Assembly (NCBI GenBank): GCA_947174985.1
Contig: CAMWLB010000040.1
Coordinates: 1 to 14,142 of the forward strand
DNA from: an uncultured Lachnospiraceae bacterium
GTDB taxonomy: Bacteria > Bacillota > Clostridia > Lachnospirales > Lachnospiraceae
Reading direction: 5' to 3'
Length of the DNA: 14,142 nucleotides
In this document: positions 1-7,311 of the stretch, piece by piece
Position numbering within the stretch: the first letter of the stretch is position 1
Layout of the letters: the number at the start of each line of letters is the position of its first letter
Notes under the pieces: model-generated
Seen by the model: the letters and a program-made list of their open reading frames with translations, nothing else
What the model was told of the DNA's origin: nothing
The model's database searches: none
Position numbers and translations under genes: made by a program

Positions 1-232
1 CCAGCCTTTGGGCGGCGCACAGGGACAGGCGACCGAGATTGAAATCGCGGCAAAGCATATTTTGCAGACGAAGGAAAAGTTAAACCGTATGCTTGCAGAA
101 AATACCGGCAAGGATTATGAAGTGATTGCGGCAGATACGGAGAGAGACAACTGGAAGTCCGCACAGGAAGCGCTGGAGTACGGACTGATTGACAAGGTGA
201 TTACATCACACGCATTATCTGAAGAAAAGTAA
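1..232 (+). CDS. clpP: ATP-dependent Clp protease proteolytic subunit ClpP (3' end only)
   Basis: This is the C-terminal ~77 residues of ClpP, the serine peptidase that forms the double-heptamer chamber fed by ClpX. The reading frame enters the window at base 2 as QPLGGAQGQATEIEI, the conserved segment directly after the catalytic His, which lies just upstream. The catalytic Asp of the Ser-His-Asp triad is the last D of ADTERDN, and the ending SAQEALEYGLIDKVI is standard for the family. The Ser and His cannot be checked because the 5' part is outside the window. The gene stops at TAA 230-232 and clpX follows 47 bases later, the usual clpP-clpX order. The identification is secure and only the left boundary is missing. 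Confidence 0.96.
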   Translation, partial: QPLGGAQGQATEIEIAAKHILQTKEKLNRMLAENTGKDYEVIAADTERDNWKSAQEALEYGLIDKVITSHALSEEK

Positions 233-241
233 AATAAGAGG

Positions 242-268
242 TGTATTGCGGGCGTAGTCCGCAATATA
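242..268 (+). promoter_or_regulatory. hairpin in the clpP-clpX intergenic region, next to the clpX ribosome site
   Basis: Bases 242-251 (TGTATTGCGG) pair with 259-268 (CCGCAATATA), with one G-T wobble and a 7-base loop. No T-run follows, so it does not look like an intrinsic terminator. The stem ends 2-3 bases before the clpX Shine-Dalgarno (AAGGAAG, 271-277), so it could stabilise or process the clpPX mRNA, or affect ribosome access. The structure is seen in the sequence; the role is inferred. Confidence 0.5.
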
Positions 269-279
269 GAAAGGAAGTT

Positions 280-1545
280 ATGGCAGCAAAAATTTCCGGC
301 GGCGATATAAGATGCTCCTTCTGCAACAAGACGCAGGACCAGGTCAGAAAGCTGATAGCGGGACCGGCGGGCATCTATATCTGCGATGAATGTATAGAAA
401 TATGTGGAGATATTTTAGAGGAAGAGTTTGAAGAGGAAAGCATGCCTGTGGAGGAAGCGCCTGATTTTAAGCTTTTGAAACCGGTAGAAATCAAGCATTT
501 TCTGGACGAATACGTGATTGGGCAGGAGGAGGCAAAGAAAGTACTCTCCGTGGCTGTCTATAATCACTACAAAAGGGTGACGGCGCAGAACAATCCGGAT
601 GATGTGGAGCTGCAGAAGAGCAATGTCATCATGATAGGTCCCACCGGCTCCGGCAAGACCTATCTGGCACAGACACTGGCGAGGATTATCAATGTTCCCT
701 TTGCCATCGCGGATGCGACGACACTGACGGAGGCAGGCTATGTGGGCGAGGACGTGGAGAACATTCTCCTAAAGCTGATACAAGCGGCTGACTATGATGT
801 GGAGCGCGCCCAGTACGGCATGGTCTACATTGACGAAATCGATAAGATTACCAAGAAAAGTGAGAATGTGTCCATCACCCGTGATGTGTCGGGTGAGGGC
901 GTTCAGCAGGCTCTCTTAAAAATCATAGAGGGTACGGAAGCGAGCGTACCGCCCCAGGGCGGCAGAAAGCACCCGCATCAGGAATTGATTCAAATCGACA
1001 CCTCCAATATTCTCTTTATCTGCGGCGGCGCCTTTGACGGTCTGGATAAGATTGTAGAGACGAGGCTTGACCGCAAGTCCATCGGCTTTAATGCGCCGGT
1101 GACGGAAAAGGCAGATAAGGAAATCGGAGAGATTCTGGGCGAAGTGACACCGCAGGATTTGGTGAAATTCGGTCTGATTCCTGAATTTGTGGGGCGTGTT
1201 CCCATCAACGTATCTCTGCAGGGACTGGATAAGAAAGCATTAAAGCGTATCTTAATGGAGCCGAAAAATGCATTGATTAAGCAGTATCAGAGGCTGTTTG
1301 AGATGGACGGCGTGCAGCTTACCTTTGAGGAGGACGCTATCGACGCCATTGCGGAGAAGGCGTTGGAGCGTAAGACGGGCGCAAGGGGGCTTCGTTCCAT
1401 CATGGAGAGCATAACGCTGGATACCATGTATACCATACCGTCCGATGATACCATAGAGGCGGTCATCGTTACAAAGAGTGCGGTAGAGGGAGTCAGCAAG
1501 CCGTTGACGATACATCGGGAGACCGCCATGAAAAAAGCAAAGTAA
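280..1545 (+). CDS. clpX: ATP-dependent Clp protease ATP-binding subunit ClpX
   Basis: ClpX is the hexameric AAA+ unfoldase that recognises tagged proteins and threads them into ClpP in the cytosol. The 421-residue length is normal. An N-terminal zinc-binding domain has C12, C15, C35 and C38. The AAA+ module shows Walker A GPTGSGKT (120-127), the GYVG pore loop (153-156), Walker B with D185/E186, the RKH loop (GGRKHPHQ), the IGF loop (KSIGF) that docks on ClpP, and the sensor-2 motif GARGLRS. I chose ATG 280 because it follows AAGGAAG (271-277) and gives the usual MAAK-type N terminus. The spacing is short (about 2-4 bases). An upstream GTG at 241 would add 13 unrelated residues encoded by the hairpin. 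The gene follows clpP and ends before a clear terminator, so clpP-clpX is probably one transcript. Confidence 0.98.
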   Translation: MAAKISGGDIRCSFCNKTQDQVRKLIAGPAGIYICDECIEICGDILEEEFEEESMPVEEAPDFKLLKPVEIKHFLDEYVIGQEEAKKVLSVAVYNHYKRVTAQNNPDDVELQKSNVIMIGPTGSGKTYLAQTLARIINVPFAIADATTLTEAGYVGEDVENILLKLIQAADYDVERAQYGMVYIDEIDKITKKSENVSITRDVSGEGVQQALLKIIEGTEASVPPQGGRKHPHQELIQIDTSNILFICGGAFDGLDKIVETRLDRKSIGFNAPVTEKADKEIGEILGEVTPQDLVKFGLIPEFVGRVPINVSLQGLDKKALKRILMEPKNALIKQYQRLFEMDGVQLTFEEDAIDAIAEKALERKTGARGLRSIMESITLDTMYTIPSDDTIEAVIVTKSAVEGVSKPLTIHRETAMKKAK

Positions 1546-1552
1546 GTGAGTG

Positions 1553-1585
1553 AAACGCCGCCGCTTTTGAAGTGCGGCGTTTTTT
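1553..1585 (+). terminator. rho-independent terminator after clpX
   Basis: AAACGCCGC (1553-1561) pairs perfectly with GCGGCGTTT (1574-1582). The loop contains a small CTT/AAG inner pairing, and a run of six T's covers 1580-1585. It begins 8 bases after the clpX stop and separates clpPX from lon. lon is then expressed by read-through or from a promoter I could not place in the 45 bases before its start. Confidence 0.85.
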
Positions 1586-1630
1586 GCCTTTGCGGCATGT
1601 ATCATGATAATTGGGGAGAACAGGCAGAAT

Positions 1631-4087
1631 ATGGAAGAATTGACAAAGGATATGGAAAGAGGCATATTGCAGATACCGGCAGTGGCGTTACGAGGACTCA
1701 GCATTTTGCCGGGTATGGTTATTCATTTTGATTTAAACAGACAGAAATCTATCTATGCAGTAGAGCAGGCAATGTTAGGCGAACAGCTTCTTTTTGTGGT
1801 GACACAGAAGGAGGAGGCGACGGAGGAGCCGAACATGGAAGACCTCTATGGTGTGGGCACAGTTACCCGCTTAAAGCAGATGAGCCGGCTGCCGAACGGA
1901 ATTGTGCGCGTGCTGGTGGAGGGAACGGAAAGAGGCAGGCTTCTTTCGCTGAGCGAAGATACAAGCGAGTACCTCTCTGCTGAGGTAGCGTTGATGCCGC
2001 AGGATGCGGCGGACACAGATGAAAGCCATAAGGAAGCCATGGCAAGGCAGTTGAAAGAGTTGTTTCATACTTACAGCGCATTAAATCCAAGAAGCGGTAA
2101 AATACTGGATAAAAAGCTGGATACTATGGAAAACCTTGTGCTTATCATAGACAGCATTGCCAGCGGCATGCCCCTGCCGGTTGCCACCAAGCAGACCGTG
2201 CTGGCGGCAGAAACCCTGACGGAGCGGTATGATTTTTTGTCCTCCGTGCTGTACAATGAAATCAATATCGGTATGATTCGAAAGGAATTGGGAGAAAAGC
2301 TGCAGAAGAAGGTCAATAAAAACCAGAAGGATTATCTTCTCAGGGAGCAGATGAACGCAATTCGGGAGGAACTGGGGGAAAACAATACCTTTTCCGATGC
2401 AGATATGTTTTTGGAACAAGTGAAAAAGCTGAAGGCGGACAAGGAAGTAAAGGAAAAGCTGGAGAAAGAGATTTCCAGGTTTAAGAGCCTGTCCGTGAGC
2501 AGCACGGAAAGCGCGGTGGAGCGCACCTATATTGAGACGCTTTTGGAGATGCCGTGGAATAAGCTTTCCAAAGAAAATACGGATATGAACCGCGCGGAGC
2601 AGATTCTGGAGGAGGACCATTACGGGCTGAAACAGGTCAAAGAGCGCATACTGGAGTTTCTGGCGGTGCGGAGCCTGAAAGCCGCCAATGCTGGTAAAAA
2701 TACACATGCAGGTAAAAATGCCAATTCAGGTAAGAATGGCAATGCAGACAAAAATCTGTTTTCGGACAGTCCGATTATCTGTCTGGTGGGACCGCCGGGC
2801 ACGGGAAAAAGTTCCATTGCAAAGAGTGTGGCAAGGGCGCTTTCCCGTGAATATGTGCGAATCAGTCTGGGTGGTGTCAGGGACGAGGCGGAAATCAGGG
2901 GGCACAGGAGGACCTACGTGGGCGCCATGCCCGGCAGGATTGCGGCAGGCTTAAAGCAGGCGGGCGTCGGCAATCCACTGATGCTTTTGGACGAGATAGA
3001 CAAGGTGAGCAGCGATTACAAGGGAGATGTGTCGGCGGCGCTTTTGGAGGTGCTTGACGGCGGCTTAAACAGCCGCTTCAGGGACCATTACATTGAGCTG
3101 CCCATCAATCTTTCACAGGTACTCTTTATCGCCACGGCAAATGCTACAGCGGGAATCCCCAAGCCGCTTTTGGACAGAATGGAACTGATAGAGGTCAGCA
3201 GCTATACGGACAATGAAAAGTTCCATATAGCGAAGGAACATCTGCTGAAGCGGGCATATGAAAAGCATGGACTGGACGGCAGGCTTGTCATTGGAGACAG
3301 CGCCATCAAAGCCGTTATCGAGGGCTATACGAGGGAAGCCGGCGTCAGGGGACTGGAGCGCAGGATAGGCGAAATCTGCCGCAAGGCTGCAAGGGAGCTT
3401 TTGAAGGTAAAGCCGGAAAAGCAGGAAAAAACGGTATTCAAAGTGACCTCGCGAAATCTGGAGAAGTATTTGGGAAAGGCAAAATATACCCGAAATCCTG
3501 CTAACCTCACGGAAGAGGTAGGCATTGTGCGCGGGCTTGCGTGGACCAGTGTCGGCGGCGACACCTTGCAGATAGAGGTCAATAAGATGCCCGGTAAGGG
3601 CGAACTGCGGCTGACAGGGCAGATGGGCGATGTGATGAAGGAGTCCGCCATGACGGGCTTAAGCTACGTCAGGTCCATCAGCAAGGATTACGGCATATCG
3701 GCGGACACCTACAAAAAGAATGACTTTCACATACATATTCCCGAGGGAGCGGTTCCCAAGGACGGACCCTCCGCGGGAATTACCATGGCGACGGCGCTTG
3801 TGTCGGCGCTTACGGGAATTCCGGTGAAGGCAGAGCTTGCCATGACAGGAGAAATCACGCTACGGGGCAGGGTGCTTCCCATAGGCGGGCTCAAGGAAAA
3901 AATACTGGCGGCAAAAATTGCGGGTATAAGACAGGTGCTTGTGCCTAAGAAGAATGAAAAGGATGTAGAAGAAATAGATGCGGAAATCAAATCGGGTGTA
4001 GAGATTATTTTTGTAGAGCGCATGGAAGAGGTTTTGCAGTATGCTTTAGCCACGGCGGAAGGAAAGGAGAGCGGAAATGGTAATTAA
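1631..4087 (+). CDS. lon: ATP-dependent serine protease Lon (LonA type) with a tandem-repeat insertion
   Basis: Lon is the cytosolic homo-hexameric AAA+ protease that degrades misfolded and regulatory proteins. The N-terminal substrate-binding domain begins with IPAVALRGLSILPGMVIHFD. The AAA+ module has Walker A GPPGTGKS (387-394), Walker B D454/E455 and a sensor-2 segment (REAGVRGLERRIG). The protease domain has the catalytic Ser714 in DGPSAG and Lys757, the second K of GLKEK. I chose ATG 1631 because GGGGAG (1613-1618) precedes it, although the 12-base spacing is long. ATG 1604 has no ribosome site, and ATG 1652 would also leave an intact domain. The length is 818 residues. An unusual insertion of four degenerate 6-residue units (residues 351-374) sits just before Walker A. 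The 3' end overlaps ysxC by 11 bases. No lonB-like gene lies between clpX and lon, unlike in Bacillus subtilis. Confidence 0.97.
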   Translation: MEELTKDMERGILQIPAVALRGLSILPGMVIHFDLNRQKSIYAVEQAMLGEQLLFVVTQKEEATEEPNMEDLYGVGTVTRLKQMSRLPNGIVRVLVEGTERGRLLSLSEDTSEYLSAEVALMPQDAADTDESHKEAMARQLKELFHTYSALNPRSGKILDKKLDTMENLVLIIDSIASGMPLPVATKQTVLAAETLTERYDFLSSVLYNEINIGMIRKELGEKLQKKVNKNQKDYLLREQMNAIREELGENNTFSDADMFLEQVKKLKADKEVKEKLEKEISRFKSLSVSSTESAVERTYIETLLEMPWNKLSKENTDMNRAEQILEEDHYGLKQVKERILEFLAVRSLKAANAGKNTHAGKNANSGKNGNADKNLFSDSPIICLVGPPGTGKSSIAKSVARALSREYVRISLGGVRDEAEIRGHRRTYVGAMPGRIAAGLKQAGVGNPLMLLDEIDKVSSDYKGDVSAALLEVLDGGLNSRFRDHYIELPINLSQVLFIATANATAGIPKPLLDRMELIEVSSYTDNEKFHIAKEHLLKRAYEKHGLDGRLVIGDSAIKAVIEGYTREAGVRGLERRIGEICRKAARELLKVKPEKQEKTVFKVTSRNLEKYLGKAKYTRNPANLTEEVGIVRGLAWTSVGGDTLQIEVNKMPGKGELRLTGQMGDVMKESAMTGLSYVRSISKDYGISADTYKKNDFHIHIPEGAVPKDGPSAGITMATALVSALTGIPVKAELAMTGEITLRGRVLPIGGLKEKILAAKIAGIRQVLVPKKNEKDVEEIDAEIKSGVEIIFVERMEEVLQYALATAEGKESGNGN
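2681..2755 (+). repeat. 18-bp degenerate tandem repeat inside lon
   Basis: There are four in-frame 18-base units: 2681-2698 (AANAGK), 2699-2716 (NTHAGK), 2717-2734 (NANSGK) and 2735-2752 (NGNADK), followed by a final N codon. GGTAAA-AAT or close variants recur at the same phase in each unit. The repeat encodes a flexible Asn/Gly/Lys-rich linker right before the first strand of the nucleotide-binding domain. Typical Lon proteins have only a short junction there, between VRxL and the GPxLCLVGPPG strand. Confidence 0.85.
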
Positions 4088-4673
4088 AAACGTGGCTTTG
4101 GAAACCGTGTGCGGCATCACCAGCAAAATACCGGATAATTTGTATCCGGAGGTGGCGTTTGCAGGAAAGAGCAACGTTGGAAAGTCTTCCCTGATAAATG
4201 CGCTGATGAACCGGAAATCCCTTGCCCGCACCAGCTCCCAGCCCGGGAAAACCCAGACGATAAATTTCTACAACATCAACGGCGAAATTTACTTTGTGGA
4301 TTTGCCGGGGTACGGCTATGCGAGGGCAAACGAGGAGGTCAAGGCAAAGTGGGGCAAAATGGTAGAAAACTACCTGCACAAATCGAAGCAGCTAAAGGCA
4401 GTCTTTCTCCTGATTGATATCCGTCATGCGCCCGGCAGTAACGACTGTATTATGTATGACTGGATTAGAAAGCAGGGCTATCAGCCCATCATCATTGCGA
4501 CGAAACTGGATAAGATAAAGCGCAGCCAGATACAGAAGCAGGTAAACCTGATAAAGAGTACACTGAAGGCGGGAAGCGATACCCTTGTCATTCCCTTTTC
4601 TGCTGAGAGCAGACAGGGGCGGGAAGAAATTTATACGGTTTTGGACGAAATTTTAGAGAAGTCAGCAGAATAA
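4077..4673 (+). CDS. ysxC: ribosome biogenesis GTP-binding protein YsxC/EngB
   Basis: This is a TrmE-Era-EngA-YihA family GTPase, known in this family to be needed for late assembly of the large ribosomal subunit. At 198 residues it has the normal length. G1 is GKSNVGKS (30-37), the switch region is SSQPGKTQTINFY with the G2 Thr, G3 is DLPGYG (75-80) and G4 is TKLD (142-145). ATG 4077 follows AAGGAG (4064-4069) at about 7 bases and lies inside the end of lon, an 11-base overlap that implies translational coupling. The lon-ysxC pairing is common in Firmicutes, which supports both identities. Confidence 0.97.
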   Translation: MVIKNVALETVCGITSKIPDNLYPEVAFAGKSNVGKSSLINALMNRKSLARTSSQPGKTQTINFYNINGEIYFVDLPGYGYARANEEVKAKWGKMVENYLHKSKQLKAVFLLIDIRHAPGSNDCIMYDWIRKQGYQPIIIATKLDKIKRSQIQKQVNLIKSTLKAGSDTLVIPFSAESRQGREEIYTVLDEILEKSAE

Positions 4674-4693
4674 AGTTAAAAGAGGGCTTTCTT

Positions 4694-5956
4694 ATGAGTG
4701 AATCGATGAAAAAGTACGTGAAGGCAATTCTAAATCTGGCAATCGCACTGGTCATTCTGATTGCCGTGGTATGGCTTGTGCCGAAGGGCATCGTATTTTT
4801 TATGCCTTTTATCATTGGCTGGATTATTGCGCTGATAGCCGGTCCTGTGGTGCGTTTTCTGGAGAAAAAATTGAAAATCCGGCGAAAAGCGGGCAGTGCC
4901 TTTGTCATCATTGCGGTAATCGGGCTTGTGGTGCTGGCTGGTTATTTGATTGTGAGCAATCTTGTGCGGGAGCTGGCAGGCTTTGTCAACGATTTACCGC
5001 AGATGTGGGATTCGCTGCAGGAAGATTTTAATGCAATAGCCAAGAATCTCAGCGTCATCTATGACAAGCTGCCTGTGAACATTCAAAACACCATAGACAA
5101 TATTACAGCTTCTGCCAGCGACATTGCCGGAGATTTTATCGGAAAGCTTTCAAGCCCGACCATAGCGGCGGTGGGTAATTTTGCAAAACAGCTTCCCACT
5201 TTTATCATCGGACTGATTATGTGCCTATTGTCTTCCTATCTCTTTGTAGCGGAAAAAGAGCAGATTGCGCAAGGTATAAAAAGGCATATGCCGGAAGGAC
5301 TGCTTTACCGTTTCAGTCTGATGAAGCGGAGTCTGGTAAGGGCGGTGGGCGGTTATTTTAAAGCGCAGATAAAGATTGAGATTTGGATTTATCTGCTTCT
5401 GCTAATCGGCTTTTTTATTTTAGGCGTGGATTATGCGCCGCTATTCGCACTTGGCATTGCCATTCTGGATTTCCTGCCGTTTTTTGGAACCGGCACGGCG
5501 ATGGTGCCGTGGGCTATCGTCAAATTTTTGAGTGCGGATTATATTATGACAATTGCTCTTTTGGTAATCTGGGGTGTCAGCCAGCTTGTCAGACAGATTA
5601 TACAGCCCAAAATTGTGGGCGATTCGGTGGGCGTGCCGCCTCTGCCAACTTTATTTCTTTTGTACATCGGATACATGGTTGGCGGCGTAATGGGCATGAT
5701 AGTAGCAGTGCCCATAGGTATTATTCTTTTTACCATGTATGAAGAGGGCGCTTTTGACACCACCAAAAACAGCATCAAGATACTTTCGGCAGGGCTGAAC
5801 CATTTCCGCAGGCTGACGCCGCAGGATATGTATATTATCGATACCTACAGGCAGGAGTGTGAGGAAGCGTTCGACAGCCAAAATCGGACGGAAAAGCAAA
5901 AGCAGGGCAGGCAGGAGAAACAGACGGAAGAAAAAGAGGAAAATCGGAATGCGTAA
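4694..5956 (+). CDS. AI-2E transporter family membrane protein, YtvI-like
   Basis: This polytopic membrane protein of 420 residues belongs to the AI-2E/UPF0118 (PerM) family. Hydrophobic segments lie near residues 10-45, 67-90, 165-190, 235-255, 260-290, 295-315 and 320-350, with a soluble-looking region (~95-160) between the early and later groups. The segments FLPFFGTG and the run from IIQPKIVGDSVGVPPLPTLF onward are hallmarks of the family, and the second resembles the sporulation protein YtvI. The transported substrate is unknown; family members have been linked to autoinducer-2 export and to sodium/proton exchange. The last ~30 residues form a very polar Lys/Glu/Gln-rich tail. ATG 4694 follows AGAGGG (4681-4686). 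The 3' end overlaps truA by 8 bases, so it appears to be co-transcribed with ysxC and truA. Confidence 0.88.
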   Translation: MSESMKKYVKAILNLAIALVILIAVVWLVPKGIVFFMPFIIGWIIALIAGPVVRFLEKKLKIRRKAGSAFVIIAVIGLVVLAGYLIVSNLVRELAGFVNDLPQMWDSLQEDFNAIAKNLSVIYDKLPVNIQNTIDNITASASDIAGDFIGKLSSPTIAAVGNFAKQLPTFIIGLIMCLLSSYLFVAEKEQIAQGIKRHMPEGLLYRFSLMKRSLVRAVGGYFKAQIKIEIWIYLLLLIGFFILGVDYAPLFALGIAILDFLPFFGTGTAMVPWAIVKFLSADYIMTIALLVIWGVSQLVRQIIQPKIVGDSVGVPPLPTLFLLYIGYMVGGVMGMIVAVPIGIILFTMYEEGAFDTTKNSIKILSAGLNHFRRLTPQDMYIIDTYRQECEEAFDSQNRTEKQKQGRQEKQTEEKEENRNA

Positions 5957-6686
5957 TTTTAAGATGCTTCTGGAATACGAGGGGACAAGGTATCAGGGCT
6001 GGCAACGGCAGGAAAGCACGGAAAATACCATACAGGGAAAGCTGGAGGCGCTGCTGTCCAAAATGTGCGGGCATAAAGTAGAGGTGCAGGGCAGCGGCAG
6101 GACGGACGCCGGCGTTCATGCGAGAGGACAGGTGGCGAATGCCCACATGGATACGGATATGACAGCGGAGGAAATCCTTGCCTATATGAACCGGTATCTG
6201 CCGCAGGATATCGGGGTGCTCTCCGTGGAAGAGGTATCCGACCGGTTTCACAGCAGACTGCTTGCCAAAGAAAAAATTTACTGCTATCAGGTGATTAACA
6301 GCAGTCTGCCGCATATATTTGACAGAAGGTATGCATATGCGTATCCGGCGCCGCTCGATATAGAGGCTTGCCGGAGGGCTGCGTCCTTTTTGGTGGGGAC
6401 TCATGATTTTGCAGCGTTTACTTCTGCGAAAAAAGGGAAAAAATCTACAGTAAGGACCATAGAAGAAATCAGGATAGAAAAAGAAAAGGATATACTTCGT
6501 TTCTATTTTCGGGGAAATGGTTTTCTGTTTCATATGGTGCGTATTCTGACAGGGACGCTCTTAGAGGTCGGGGCCGGAAAGAGGAAGCCGGAAGAAATGG
6601 ATACACTTTTGGAGTCAGGGCGCAGAGAGCTTGCAGGAGCGCTTGCACCGGCAGTGGGACTGACTCTTTTGGAGGTGCGTTATTGA
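5949..6686 (+). CDS. truA: tRNA pseudouridine(38-40) synthase TruA
   Basis: TruA converts uridines 38-40 of the tRNA anticodon stem-loop to pseudouridine. The protein has 245 residues, the normal length. The N terminus MRNFKMLLEYEGTRYQGWQ and the catalytic motif GSGRTDAGVHARG, with the catalytic Asp53, are typical. The second half carries HDFAAFT and a C-terminal FLFHMVRILTGTLLEVG segment, also typical. I chose ATG 5949, which overlaps the end of the membrane protein gene (ATGCGTAA) and follows AGAGGA (5935-5940) at 8 bases. The frame stays open upstream to 5859, but that part encodes an Arg/Lys-rich run that mirrors the neighbour's charged tail in another frame and matches no TruA. Confidence 0.97.
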   Translation: MRNFKMLLEYEGTRYQGWQRQESTENTIQGKLEALLSKMCGHKVEVQGSGRTDAGVHARGQVANAHMDTDMTAEEILAYMNRYLPQDIGVLSVEEVSDRFHSRLLAKEKIYCYQVINSSLPHIFDRRYAYAYPAPLDIEACRRAASFLVGTHDFAAFTSAKKGKKSTVRTIEEIRIEKEKDILRFYFRGNGFLFHMVRILTGTLLEVGAGKRKPEEMDTLLESGRRELAGALAPAVGLTLLEVRY

Positions 6687-6706
6687 GCTAAGATGTGGAG
6701 TATGTG

Positions 6707-7183
6707 ATGATAAATAAGAAATATATGCGGATTCTTTTTATCCTTTACCTGCTGATACTGATGAAGGTAATTATTTTTAAGTTTCCGTTTGCAGAGCTGC
6801 TACAGATTGCCGATTCTTGGAAAAAAGAAGTATTCTGGGAAGGTTTGAGCAGAGCTAACTTTGAACTGTTCCGGACGATAAAGCTCTATGTGCGGCATTG
6901 GAACAACAAAGGCATCAACAGCTTCGGCAATCTGGTTGGGAATATTATCGCATTTATCCCACTGGGATATCTGATGCCGAGGCTTCACAAAATATTTGAG
7001 AATGTGTTTCTCTGTATGGCAACGGCGCTGCTCTTTATTTTAGGAATCGAGTTGTTCCAGCTTTTCAGCGCCTTCGGCATTTTTGATGTGGACGACATTC
7101 TGCTAAACGGGCTGGGAACTTTTATCGGCTATCTCTGTTTTGTGCTGATGAAGTTTCTGGCAAAAGAAAAAGGGAAAGACTAA
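6707..7183 (+). CDS. VanZ-family membrane protein
   Basis: This small integral membrane protein of 158 residues has about four hydrophobic segments, near residues 7-27, 68-86, 93-116 and 128-150. The pattern GNIIAFIPLGYLMP followed by ELFQLFSAFGIFDVDDILLNGLGTFIGY is the VanZ-like family signature. VanZ itself gives low-level teicoplanin resistance, but most family members have no assigned role, so resistance should not be assumed. ATG 6707 is preferred because GGAG (6697-6700) precedes it by 6 bases. In-frame GTG codons at 6695 and 6704 are weaker options. The gene begins 20 bases after truA and ends at a strong terminator, so it may be the last gene of the lon-ysxC-truA transcript. Confidence 0.85.
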   Translation: MINKKYMRILFILYLLILMKVIIFKFPFAELLQIADSWKKEVFWEGLSRANFELFRTIKLYVRHWNNKGINSFGNLVGNIIAFIPLGYLMPRLHKIFENVFLCMATALLFILGIELFQLFSAFGIFDVDDILLNGLGTFIGYLCFVLMKFLAKEKGKD

Positions 7184-7222
7184 AAACTGTAAAATTCCAA
7201 AGCGGGTTTTACAGTTTTTTTT
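7182..7222 (+). terminator. rho-independent terminator after the VanZ-family gene
   Basis: AAACTGTAAAA (7184-7194) pairs perfectly with TTTTACAGTTT (7207-7217) around a 12-base loop, followed by T's to 7222. The A-rich 5' side means it could also work in the opposite direction. It separates the truA-VanZ transcript from the regulator gene. Confidence 0.85.
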
Positions 7223-7260
7223 CGCAAAATTAGCGATACCAGTTTTGACAAAAACAGCAG

Positions 7261-7266
7261 TATAAT
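7261..7266 (+). promoter_or_regulatory. possible -10 box for the regulator gene
   Basis: A perfect TATAAT lies 43 bases before the GTG start of the regulator and downstream of the VanZ terminator, so a promoter is expected here. The only -35-like hexamer, TTGACA (7245-7250), is just 10 bases away, too close for a normal housekeeping sigma factor promoter. No good -35 sits at 16-18 bases. The -10 assignment is therefore tentative; an activator-dependent promoter would fit. Confidence 0.35.
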
Positions 7267-7294
7267 AAAAGGCGATAAATAGGAATCCGGCGGA

Positions 7295-7311
7295 AAGGAG
7301 AAGGCTGGGTG
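7295..7311 (+). promoter_or_regulatory. ribosome site that fixes a GTG start for the regulator
   Basis: AAGGAG (7295-7300) is followed at 8 bases by GTG (7309-7311). No in-frame ATG occurs before codon 13, and starting there would remove the first strand of the receiver fold. GTG is therefore the start. Confidence 0.8.

Noticed and set aside
241..279. GTG start for ClpX at 241
   Set aside because: It would translate the intergenic hairpin and gives residues absent from ClpX proteins. ATG 280 has its own ribosome site.
1584..1611. TTGCCT/GATAAT as a lon promoter
   Set aside because: The resulting start would fall on or after the GGGGAG ribosome site of lon, so it cannot serve the chosen start codon.
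2081..2707. Minus-strand open frame (208 codons) opposite lon
   Set aside because: Antisense shadow of lon with a Phe/Leu/His-rich composition and no family resemblance.
5859..5948. Extended N terminus for TruA
   Set aside because: The added residues are an Arg/Lys run that mirrors the neighbour's charged tail in another frame. TruA proteins start at the MRNFK-type position, which has its own ribosome site.
6707..7183. Calling the VanZ-family protein a glycopeptide resistance gene
   Set aside because: There are no vanHAX-type genes nearby, and the family is widespread with mostly unknown roles.
7245..7266. TTGACA followed by TATAAT as a complete promoter for the regulator gene
   Set aside because: The spacer is only 10 bases, far from the 16-18 needed. 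Only the -10 was kept, as tentative.
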